DNA of 64,000 nucleotides from Branchiostoma floridae (taxonomy: Eukaryota > Chordata > Leptocardii > Amphioxiformes > Branchiostomatidae). The stretch lies in assembly GCF_000003815.2 (NCBI RefSeq), contig NC_049983.1:4473638-4537637 (forward strand), in the 5' to 3' direction. Of the stretch, positions 1-11,500 are shown piece by piece (the first letter of the stretch is position 1; every line of letters starts with the position of its first letter). The notes under the pieces are model-generated. The model was not told the origin of the DNA, did not search any database, and saw only the letters and a program-made list of their open reading frames with translations. A program made the translations under genes and the position numbers.

Positions 1-909
1 AAAAACAGTCGGAGCCTAACCTCTGCTTGGAGAGTAGTCCAATCAACGATAGTCTGGATTCTGTAATATCAGTAAAGGTGACAGACTACTGTGGACGTGA
101 TGTACTCACTCCGCCGTTAATAAAGTGACATTAAGCTAGGTGTGTCTGAAAACAAAGCCTGCTTTGTTACACGTCTGACAAAGACACACACTCTCTCACG
201 GTTCGCGCCAAAAATCATTCCCCAGACAGTTCCTGACTGTTTACACTGAACATCCACTCGTTCCTTCACATATATCTCAGACACACATATACTCACTTAT
301 TTATATAGAGAGATATATAAGCAGCTTAAAAAGAGACGAGGAACTGTCCTGGTGCCTTTCCACAACTTGCAAAATCGTACCCCAATGTTGAGAACACTGA
401 CGATGCATTAAATGCTTTTCAATTTGTATATGACGTCAGACTGGCATGGAACGAGTGCCCCCCTCCCCAACTATGTCTGAAAGTCCAGGAAGATTACCTA
501 CCTGCAAATTACTGTATGATAGATAATGGGCTAAGCGCTTAATAACGTATACAAGAAACACTGTAGAAACATAGCGCAATGCATGATGCAACAAAAGCGC
601 CCTCAAGCGACCCACAGGCTGTCTGCATGCAGGACAAACTGAAAGCCACCCAGACATGCAGACTGGCAGCCGGAAAGCTGAAACTGCGCACTAAGCCACG
701 AAAGTTTGGCAAAAAAGATATTTTATGATTATTTGAAAAGAGAACTGCCTGTTTATGATAGCTATAAACAAAGATTAGCTTCCCAGATTAGCACAAAACA
801 CTGCATGTATCAGGTTCGGCCATGGCAAGCGCTGCGAGTAAAAACACAGATAGTATATACATCACACCTCGATTATTCATAGATTGAGATGGAACCCTGA
901 AATCACAAC

Positions 910-1266
910 ATTCGTTCAATTTCGTTCCTTTCGTTCCATTTTGCACTTTCTGTACATTCCATTTCGTTCCATTTCGTTCACTTCGTTCCATTTCGCACTT
1001 GCTGTATACTGTAAATGCAGAAATGTTCGCGGTGGATTAATGTTCGCGGTTTTCGCGGTGACCACTTCACCGTGAACTTAAAACCACCGCGAACATTTTT
1101 CTATTATGGTATCAGACTGAAGTCTATGATGTTACCGCGAACTTACATCCACCGCGAAAAGTCCTTTTCCCCGCTACCGCGAAATTAAATCCCCGCGAAT
1201 TTAAATGCATTTACAGTATTCCATTTCGTTCCATTTCGTTCCATTTCGTTCCATTCGCATTTCGGT
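910..1266. repeat. CATTTCGTTC decamer satellite, split by a MITE
   Basis: Tandem copies of a roughly 10-bp unit close to TTCCATTTCG occupy 910-1000 and resume at 1219-1266. The 1009-1216 element is inserted between the two blocks, so the satellite is older than the insertion. Confidence 0.8.
1007..1218. mobile_element. Mariner-like MITE with TA target duplication
   Basis: The element begins CTGTAAATGCA at 1009 and ends TGCATTTACAG at 1216, a perfect terminal inverted repeat, flanked on both sides by TA (1007-1008 and 1217-1218). The interior is rich in CCGCGAA/TTCGCGG repeats. A TA duplication with short inverted ends is typical of Tc1/mariner derivatives. There is no coding capacity, so it is non-autonomous. 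Confidence 0.75.
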
Positions 1267-1436
1267 ACACCAGTGCGTGGCAAGTGTACAAAGTTGCCCA
1301 AAGTTACGTGACGTCATCTACCTTTTGACAGAGGCAAGAGTAGAATAGCAGGTGTACAAATGTGTAGGGGTGAGGGGTGGGGCGCCGGTAGAAGGGTACG
1401 CCTTGTAACATAAGAAGCATCTTGCTACTTGGGATA

Positions 1437-1735
1437 TAGGAGAGTTCTTTTACACAACCAAAATTAAACTTACTTGCTTACGTTTCGGTGTCTATCAGAC
1501 ACCTTCCTCAGAGCTTCTGACTGGAGTTCTGCTTCTCGCCGCTATATGTAGCCAATGTAGGTGGCACTTTTACGACGAGAAGATTATCCCAAACGTGTCC
1601 AAGTTTGTATCCCCCCTCGTCCCGATTCATCACTGGGGCTGACTCTCTTATCCATACCGCCTCTTTAATCCACGGTACCGCCTGTTGTCTTCCCTGTCCG
1701 ACTCTGGACCCCTCCCAATCTTGCTACTTGTTGCT
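1437..1735 (-). pseudogene. Penelope-like element 3' remnant
   Basis: Read on the minus strand, about 1690-1520 encodes the pattern WIKEAVWIRE...MNRDEGGYKL...W, ending in a stop. The E-A-x-W-I-R-x...M-N-R-D-x-G arrangement is, to my knowledge, typical of the C-terminus of Penelope-like retroelements after the GIY-YIG endonuclease. The tail (CTGATAGACACCGAAACG in minus sense) matches the usual 3' style. Everything upstream, including the reverse transcriptase, is missing. A sister copy in the same orientation lies at 20,340-20,595. Confidence 0.65.
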
Positions 1736-2428
1736 AAAACGGAAATACAATGTCTGTTCTATTTTTAAATGATCATTCTATAGCTAGGGATGGCATGACT
1801 GTTCTTATGCTAGTTCAATTCTTACCTGCAAAACATTGCCTCACTACATACAACTGTTCACAATTTACATTGTGCCCGCCTGGTACTGCACTTCTTCCCG
1901 GTCCCGCATGGTGGAGTTCATAGCCTCCATCACCGTCACGGTTTTGACTGGCCAGTGAAAGGCTTGATTACAGTTCAAATAACAACCAAACATTGACACG
2001 ATAACAAAGAAACAGAACTGAAAGGCTATCGACTCTATGATTGGACTGTTTGCCCAGCAAACACGACTTTCCGATGGCTCGATCTCATTAAGTACCGGGC
2101 GGGTTGCTAGCCACCCTTAACACTTCAAATCTCCTTAAAGCTTTCTCTGTCGCGTTAAGGACATTAGCTTCCGCTGTGAACGGGTTTTTGGTGTCCGACG
2201 AGCCATTCACTTCAAGTGGGCCGTGAGAAAATAGTACCGGCAACTCGAGCTAAACCTAGGAGATCGGATAGCGGGGTCCCATTGTGGGAGCGGGCAGGGT
2301 TTTGTATATGCACCATGGTCACAAGTGACGTGTGGACTGTTACTGAATAGAACACACGGACATGTACAGTATGAAGATACCATGAGCGTTTCTACCAAGG
2401 TAGGGATACAAGTACAGGACGTACAAAC

Positions 2429-2527
2429 ATGTCTACAGCCGAACAGAAGCTACTACGGATACAAGAAGAGGCACAAATCACCCTGAAGGAAGCCATGAGG
2501 AACGAGAGGTCGAAGCGATGGAAGAGG
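2429..2527 (+). CDS. TPR gene exon 1 (start codon)
   Basis: ATG at 2429 opens a basic, probably helical 33-residue segment ([16 protein letters not shown] onward). It ends at AGG|GTGAGG, phase 0. The start is chosen because it is the first ATG of an open frame ending at a good donor whose phase fits exon 2; a further 5' exon cannot be excluded. Confidence 0.65.
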
Positions 2528-5500
2528 GTGAGGGGAATATTTGGTGTTTGTTAACCCCGTTGTAGTGGCCGCAACCGGAGAATGTTGTGGCTATAGTCCC
2601 TACCTGCCGGTACGTTTGTGCTGGCGTGTTATGGTATAAACACGGTACACACGGGAGTGAAACATAGGTTATAGTTCCTAGTTTAGAAAGAAAGGATTCG
2701 TTTTGTTATATTTCCTGACAACAGCATACCAGTTCAGTTGTTGGAAAACGACAATTTCAAAATATTAGGCTTTTTTTTGTAGTTTGGTTGATGGGCTACA
2801 CTATTTCGGATTCTTTCTCCCAATTTTCAAGTGGTTTCTTTTTACGGGGGTGACCTACACGTAGCTCTGAATTCTACACCTGGTCCAGTATAACAGCGTT
2901 CAACATTTCGGCATGTTATATAATATTATGTATCTTCAGAACATTCAGAAATAAGACTCCACAATTGACGAAAATAACGAATAGACAGAAATGATAGATA
3001 TATAGTATTTTGTGGGGCTAGGAAGTTCTTGGTTTTCAAAATGAGAAGACAGCATACCGTTATGAAAAGGTCGGTCTACAGTTGCAGTACGTTAAGATGG
3101 TTAAATAAATATGCATGCCGTAACAGATGTTTATACAAATGTCACAGAGCCAGGCAACAGTTTAAGTCACAACATCGTTGGCATGTCAGGGGATTCGAAC
3201 CCAAGTTATCATTACGACAAAACGACATCTTAATAATACATGCGGTGGCCCGAGCCATCACTGTTTCGGACCCGGAAGAAAGATATGGTTACAGCCACAA
3301 ACGTTTTTGACGAAATTGACGTTGCTCCAACAGTTTCGTGTTCGAGGAAAGAAATGAGCCGCAGTGTTACAGTATTGTCATGTCACGTACAAGAATACGT
3401 TATTTTAAGAGAATATGGCTGGTACTCCATCCCTGAGACGGTATCCCATCATAACGGTATCTTCTAACGTATGTTTTGTTTCATACAATGCATACTCTGG
3501 AAGTGTTTTCACAAGCTAAGAGTAGGAAATGTGTACGGTTGTTCACTTATGAAAGGAGTCTGTAGGCACAGCGTTAATCAAACTGTTCCGCGGTAGTGTT
3601 TGCTTCACAGCAATCAGGGAAACAAATTGGTTTTACGGAATCCATGCGAGTTTTACAACTAGCAAGTACCATTTGTATGAGTACTTATAGGCACCCTGTA
3701 CATGTAACGCTAGTTCACCTTTATCCACTTGTTAACCCGTTTTCTTTGTAGAAACAGGACATTTAGTAATATCAAGTAAATGAATTCCAGTTTGATATGA
3801 CAATGGATATAGGTTGACATGCGTTACGTGCGTTAACGTTTCATAATCGGATATTGTGTACAGTCATGCGAGTCTATGCAAAGTTCACTCTCTATGCAAC
3901 GTCTGAAGGGAAACATTAATACTTCTTACTGATAAAGAAACAGAGTCACGGGGACATAAGACTGTGAGACATGTAACGTTATATGCTGACTGTGTAGGTC
4001 TACTCTACTGTATACAAAGTCACGCCAAACAGAAACACCGGTGAATCTAGGTCATCAGTACTTTACATGAAACACATCGAGTAACACCTGTTAAGCAAAA
4101 CTCAGATGCCGCAAAGTTCAGCATTTTGCCCTCACGACAAACGTTGTCGAAGCACCCATGGTAACGGCTAATGTGTTACTGCCAAACGGTGATTAATACA
4201 CAACCGTCGAGCTTTGTCCCCACCAAATTAAATTCCACACAACTGGCGTTTGATTTCGGCTCAGATTTAGCAACAAAGATATGTGCGAGATAAATGAGTT
4301 AAGGCGCCACGGTTGTGTGTACAAAGTAGAGCCTTCGCCGGATGACCTCATTAGTTCGTGAAAGATCTCTAAAAACATGGCTGGTGAGGTCGAATTGCCG
4401 AGTGGCTAACGGACAAGAGATCGGGGGCCACGGGCCGATTCCTGAATAGACGTACTCTACCTTCGCTCTACCGGGGGTAAAAATAGGGCCCTGACTTCGG
4501 TTGGGGAGGTAAAAGGTGGCGAAAGGCCTAGGGAGAAATGGGCTTCGCTTTCCATTAACGTGGTCAACAATGAAGAGCGGCCTGCAGGCCGATTTCAGCT
4601 TTCATGAATAAACATAGGTTCAAACAAACAAACAAACAACCCACATTGCCCTTATGGCCTCATAAAACGGTACGGAACTACATTTTCTGCGATGGAGGTA
4701 CTTTACACTGTTTTAGACGTAAGCGGTGAAACTTCTTCACGATGTCACAGAAGAATTAGATAAAAGTTTGTAAAATAACCACAGCTCTGGAAACTGTTAC
4801 CCCAGACAGTCGTGTTGTATTTACCGGAGACAACATAAGATCACGCAGGTCGCTCTCAGGACTTTACTGTCAGAACATTTAGCTCCTTGTCTTAAGGGCT
4901 GGAGACACACCTGTTCTTAAGTACCGGACTTACAGGCACAGGTGCCATATGGCGTAATGTCACCAGACAGACGTCGAACCATTGAACAGACATTTCTATA
5001 CGTTTGTACCTCTGTGTAAGATTATTCCGCGAAACGCCGCCTAACGCAAACAGGATAGATTTTCATTGCAGTGACAAAATAGCAATGATCACAGAAAACT
5101 AGTACATGCCAATGCAAGTATGGCACTTTTACAGTGTAGGTACATGGTAATGTAGGGCATGTAACAGTCCTATGTAGGAGTGTAGGACATGTAATATATT
5201 AGTGTAGGACGGGCACTTAACATTGTTGGATATGTAACGGTTTAGGACTTGCAACATTTGATTATACCGTTGTCGGGTACGTACATGTAATAGTGTAGTA
5301 CCAGAAGTGTATGCAGTACCGTAGGGCATGTAACAGTGAATGACACGTAGTGGCGTTGAAACGTATCAGTGTAAGACATACAGCAGTGTAGAACATGTAA
5401 CGATGTAAGACGCGTAACAGTGTAGGACACATATCAATGTAGGACAAGTGACCGTGTAAGGCATGCAGCAGTGTAGAACATGTATCGATGTAAGACACAT

Positions 5501-8500
5501 AACAGTGTACGGCACATAACAATGTAGGGCACTTAACAGTAGCTATAGAGGCATGTAGCAGTACTAGTATAGAACGTGTAACGATGTAAGACACGTAACA
5601 GTGTAGGACACTTGACAGTGCAGGGCACCGAACGTGTAATACATGTAGCAATGTAGAACATATAACGATGTAAGACACGTAACAGGTAGGACACATAACA
5701 GGTAGGACACATAACAGTGTAGGGCACGTAACAGCGTAAGGCATTTAGCAGTGTAATTTAACATGTAATGATGTTTCCATTGTTCCTACAGGTGGTAGAA
5801 AACTACACCCATCTGTTAAAGCTCGTGTCCCGTCGGAACTTACCGGAAGGATACGAACCACCCGCCAGTAAACACATCATGTTGGTAGGTTTGTTTATTA
5901 TCTCCATTAAAAATAGAGGTATTTTTTTGGTGCGCGCGCGTGTGTGTGTGTTTGTGTGTGTGCGTGTTTGTATGCGTGCGATTGCGTGTGTGTGTGTGTG
6001 TGTGTGTGTGTGAGTGTGTGTGTGTTTGTATGTGTGCGTTTGTGTGTGTGTGTGTGTGCGTTTGTGTGTGTGCGCGCGCGTGTGTGTGCGTTTGTGTGTG
6101 TGCGTGCGTGCGTGTGTGTGTGTGTGTGTGCGTGTCTGTATGCGTGCGATTGCGTGTGTGTGTGAGTGTGTGTGTGTTTATGCGTGTGTTTGTATGTGTG
6201 CGTTTGTGTGTGTGTGAGTTTGTCTGTGTGTGCGTTTGTTTGTGTGTGTGTGCGTTTGTCTGTGTGTGCGTTTGTTTGTGTGTGTGTGCGTTTGTGTGTG
6301 TGTGCGTGCGTGCGTGTGTGTGTGCGCGCGCGCGTGTGTGTATANNNNNNNNNNNNNNNNNNNNNNNNNNNNNNNNNNNNNNNNNNNNNNNNNNNNNNNN
6401 NNNNNNNNNNNNNNNNNNNNNNNNNNNNNNNNNNNNNNNNNNNNTACCTAATTGTGGTCAGCATAACATCAGAACGATGGTTTTGTAAGGACATTTGGTA
6501 AGTGGATATGGGTTAGGAAGACGAAGGTCAAAATAGATTTTGGGCCACCTGGTGGCCCTAGTACTGCAGCAGAACTTCTTGTAAACAAGTGAAATGCTTT
6601 GGCTGTGTACGAATAGCTTTGTTAAGGCGTTATTATTGTATTGGACTTGAAATTGAAACTAATACGTCGTGATTTTCTTGTCTCTTTTACAGCTTTATGA
6701 GTCATACTACCATCTCGGACTGGCCCTACAGAACTTAGGTCGGCACCGAGAGGCGATCAAACAATACACCAAGGCGATCAAGGTCGTCAGTATACCGAAG
6801 GTAGATGGGATCATTACTATCATAAACATAGTAAAAGACACTGTGGATTTGAGCTTCCAAATGTATGGTTACCGATTTAGTCGCTTCCTCCGTTTTATTG
6901 GATATAGCTAATATTTATTGCAAATTCTTACCCGTGAGCTAATTGCAGGTAACATAAGACTAAGAGATTCAAACAGTGTAAAAACAATGTCACAAGTGTC
7001 TACTCTAGTCTAAAACAAGTAAAAGCTAGCTCTCGATCCTGGGTTATTGGGTTCGATTTCTTTTTCGAAGACAATGGAAGACGAAATATCCCACCTTTTC
7101 TATTATGTGTGTGTTTTGTGATGTTAGAAGGAGAATTGTTTTCTTTTAGTCAGTGAATGTGAGGAAGTTTGGGTGGAATTTGGTGGCCTCTTCAAACAGC
7201 TCTTTTCTTTCGTGATCGTAGAAAGAGCAGTTTGACATAAAATGTGTTTCGTCTTCCACCACGTTTGACGTGCATTGTTTGTGAAGAAACTAAACTTTTG
7301 TGTTTTTGTTCACAAGAATGGCTGCTTGGCCGGATGTCATTCCAACTCTTGCCTGATGACGCCGCTGTTTGCTAAGAGGGCCTTTGCTTATGCAAAATGC
7401 TGTAAGTAAAATATACGGCTATATGTGGCAAGTACGTTCTTCTTGTTGAACTTTTACTTTTGGAATTTCTGTTCAAGCTGATTTTATGATGATCTTATGA
7501 CTGTGACTTTGCATATCACAGGGGACAGGAAAAATGCACTGAGGGATGCAGAAAAGGCCGTGGTGCTAGACAATGTCAACCCGGTACGTAACTTTTCACC
7601 CACTCAGCTTAGAACAAAGCAGATCCTAGCAAATACTAATTCCTCCTACGGGGGCATTGCAGCAGCGTTTTTCGGTACTGATAGTAGTAATAGCCTTTAT
7701 TGCACATTCATGCCCTATCTGGCTAAGTACAGGCATATAGATACAAAATGTTGTAATACAGTACACATGGTTTCTAAGACTAATCTAAAACATGGATTCT
7801 AAAACTAGTCTAATAAATTTGCTCGGCTTCATCTCGTTTCTTAGTAATGTTAAATATGTAGCTTGAGATGTGTTTGTATAATGTCGTTTGATCAAACCTC
7901 ATAAGAAAAATGAATTTTTCAACACTAGACGAAAATTAAAAGCGAGGGAACTTTCCTATAATATTGCTAAAAAGAGCATTTCTATCGTTACTATATAAAC
8001 TATGTACAATCTAATACAAAGTGGGTAAAATCATAGAATGACACCCCCATCTTGAATGTAGTTCGCCTAGCAAGTGCTAATGAGCTAATCTCTTAGCAGA
8101 GATTAGTCTATGGGTTGATTCAGACACCCATGATTTTCATGCATGTTATACAAGCTAATTACCCGCTCTCCAAGCAGAGGTTAGGCTCCGGCTTGGTACA
8201 TTGTCTGGACATGAATGGACGTTTTGATGAAATTAGTTATTTCTGGTAGAGAGGGACCACTGAACACCTTAGCCCAAACCGCAAACACGAAACTTTATTT
8301 TTTTGTGTCCCATGGACTCTTAAGGTTGTTGCAATTTTCATTTCGTTTATTCATGGAAAACCTTAATCTGTACCGCCCCCTGTCCACCAGGATGTGTACT
8401 GCATCAGGGCGCTGGCATGGATGACTTTCAATGAGGAGAAAATGGTAAGAATCACTTCCGATGTATATTGCTATCTTCATATCAATACTTGCAGCAAGAT

Positions 8501-11500
8501 TAATAATGAATGATTTGTGACTTTTTAAAGACCAATGAAAGTCTATTATGACGATGAGCTAAATCGTAAGAATAGACTCTGTAGACTGATAGAGTATTTC
8601 CTTTGGAACCGAGTTTTTTTTCTACACCCTTGAACAGTTAAATCAGGTAAATAAACAATTGCTGCTACTCAAAAACAATGTGCAATACTTCTTTACGCCT
8701 GTATTCCTATCATTGTATGTAAACATATAAAAATTATATGATATAACGTTACGTTTGGGACTGCATTGTAAACACCATGTCTTTGCATATGCGTAAACAT
8801 AATACTTAACGTTTCGAACCGCATCTGTTATAGGGACTTTACACTGAAACCGAATTAGCCGGAATAAAGTACAATTCGTGCCACATCCTATTCCTAGGAA
8901 TTCGTAGTGTATTCTAGAAATTCTCACTGTCTGCCAGATATTTTTTTGGCCACATCTTGGCAGGATTCGACGTGGCTTGCCGCTTCGGTTCTCCATCGAA
9001 TGAGATAAGAATGTTTCGAATAATGGGAATGCCGTAGAATGCGGCCATACTGCACTTAGAATAGTTAAAAGACACTTAGAATACACTTTAAATATCGTTC
9101 GATATTGCTCCACTTCAAATGCACCTCGAAAGTTTTTAGCATGTCAAAAACTTTCGTGCCAGCCAAAAGAATGGGCACAAATATCTGGAATGCAGCGAGA
9201 ATTTCTAGAATACACTACGAATTCCCAGGAATAAAAAAGAATTTTCATTCTGACGGCATTTCGGCTCATTCTTGCTCTCGTGTGAAGGGGCCTTTAATAG
9301 CGACACCTACTTGTAGTGCGTTACAGAACCAGAGGAGTCAGAAGCATCAGACACTTAGTTGTGTACAACAACAAAAATTGTCCATTTTTCACTGATTTTG
9401 CCGTTTCCTTTTTTCGCAGGCAATACAAGATTTGAGCACAGCGCTCAAGAGAAACCCTCGGCACGCATGCGCATTGATCCTGAGGGGTACGATAGACCGA
9501 CCAATGGTAAGGTACTTGGGACTCTTAATACTAATAAAAAAAACGTTGATAAAGAATGACTATTCTTCTCAGCATATCAAATATATCAAAGCTCTACAAC
9601 CCCAATGCTGACGTATACATCAAGACAATACGACAAAAATAAGTTGATAAATAGATTACCTATAACTAGGTATTGACACTTAGCTGTTTCGGATATTATG
9701 TACTTATTTCATTGTTGATCTTTGATCTTTGAAAATCTGGAAACACTTAACATCATTATAATCTCAATAATTCTCAAGAAACCTTTTTATCACCCACTCT
9801 ACATACCACTTTTTACTTGAGTCAATTGTTGTACACTTGTTGTGCTGTATGTCAATACTTAAAGGGGGACTCAACTCCAGAACTTGTTCTGGCTCTACAG
9901 ATAACATAAAATCCAAACAAATCATTGTATTGTCAGCTTGACATTGGCTTTGGACAAAGCAACAGTTACATTTATACAGCAGCAATATTCTGATACTAGT
10001 AATCCCCTGAATACCCTCTAGATAAATTATAGGGATAACTCTTCAGTTACTGGATTGTAAACGGTTCTTGCTTTATTGATCTGTGATGAAATTTTGAAAA
10101 TATGGTTGATTTTGTATTCATTTTTCATTCATAAAAAAATGTGCTTTGGGGTTGAATCCCGCCTTAATTCCTTCATCACTTACCTACTTGCATGTCATTA
10201 TCTCCTCGTCCCCCTCCCCCATCCCATCCATGGTCATCTAGATAATAGACGTTCCTGAGGTCAGCCAAACTGTGATTAACCAGGATCACGTGAAAGTATG
10301 TGTGACGCGAAGGTTGAGGTGCTCCGTGATGTGGTGTGCGCTTTAATCACTGCAGCAATAATCATGTCGTGAATAATTTCATAATGTTGAATAATCAAGA
10401 AGATTCTTTTATTCACAACCAAGACATGAAAGTACAGCTGGTGACCGTCTGTAACCTGTACTATACATAATTCCATACTGCAGCTAGGCGTCGCTGCCAA
10501 CAATGCGGTACCAAACGTAAAAAATCCCTTCTTTGACGATCCTTTGCGTTTAGGACCGCATTGTTAGAAGCGACGCCTAGCTGCAGTGTGGAAAAGTATC
10601 AATCATTTAATATTGCCCTTAAGAAGGCTGTGATCTTACAAATGTTTTGGTTGTGAATAAGGACCATTGTTTTGTTATCTAGCAATAATCATTGTCCTTA
10701 ACGGCGTGGTAAGAAACGTCGGAGGACTTAATACTAATCATGCTACAAAATCAATTGAATCGTTTGACGTGATTTTAGTAACAAACCAATAATGTCTTTA
10801 CTTATCCTGTGTGTTCTTTATCTTTGCTCTTAAAGACTGGCTTCCCTAAGCTTGTGATATTCCGGTATTATCTTGTAAACATTTTGCCTCAGCCAAAAGT
10901 GTAATCGTTCAATATAGAATACAACACGGTGTATTCCGTATCGCCCAAGGTATCAGCCCGACCGCGGGTCGGATCGCCCGACGGCCGAAGGCCGGAGGGT
11001 GATCCGACCCGCGGCAGGGCTGAGACCGAGGGTGATGCGGAATACACCGTGTTGTATTTTATTTATGTCATACCCACCTGAGAAAACCCATGTTTTGATG
11101 CGAAATGCGCCAGAAGTTGAACAAATTTGGTGCCCTCGAAAAAAACAGCATTGCAACAGTAATGTTCCAACGTCCGAATCAGGTATTCGAACTTTCGATG
11201 TCGCCGTACTCGGCCCACTCGAAACAGTTCGATTTATTCGAATGGAGCCCGTGTGATAACCCCGGGCCGTACGGAAAGTTATCAGCCGGTCCGAAACATC
11301 CGTATCGAACGTTTTCGCGTCACAGGTATGACATAAAGTCTGTTACGCCTGAACCTAGAATCCTAGATAGAGAACTTTCTTTCTACTTGTCATCTAATAA
11401 TGACAACTTTCACTGTGAAAAATAACACCTTGCATAATCATGTTTGCAAGTATTTTTTCACATCAAATTGTACATTTTTTTCTGTATTTCTAGGTGTATA

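Larger units (their letters stand above)
1..2428. other. Upstream non-coding DNA
   Basis: No exon was recognised here. The stretch holds a 10-bp satellite, a mariner-like MITE and a Penelope-like remnant (listed separately). Perfect CRE-type octamers TGACGTCA occur at 431-438 and 1309-1316. Bases 12-36 carry a GGAGCCTAACCTCTGCTTGG motif whose reverse complement recurs at about 8166-8190, and a related form makes the ends of the MITE at 12,737-13,253, so the window probably begins inside or beside a member of that family. The short open frames lack splice context and codon bias. Confidence 0.6.

Noticed and set aside
3185-3265. tRNA gene on the minus strand (GGGTTCGAATCCCC)
   Set aside because: Only a T-arm-like piece is clear; the D arm and acceptor stem cannot be formed.
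5907-6494. Long Thr/His/Arg-rich and Cys/Val-rich open frames on both strands
   Set aside because: They are translations of the (TG)n tract and run through the N gap; no splice or start context.
1-8192. One 8-kb transposon bounded by the inverted GGAGCCTAACCTCTGCTTGG motif
   Set aside because: Exons of the TPR gene lie between the two motifs, and the motif also ends a 517-bp MITE; separate partial copies are more likely.
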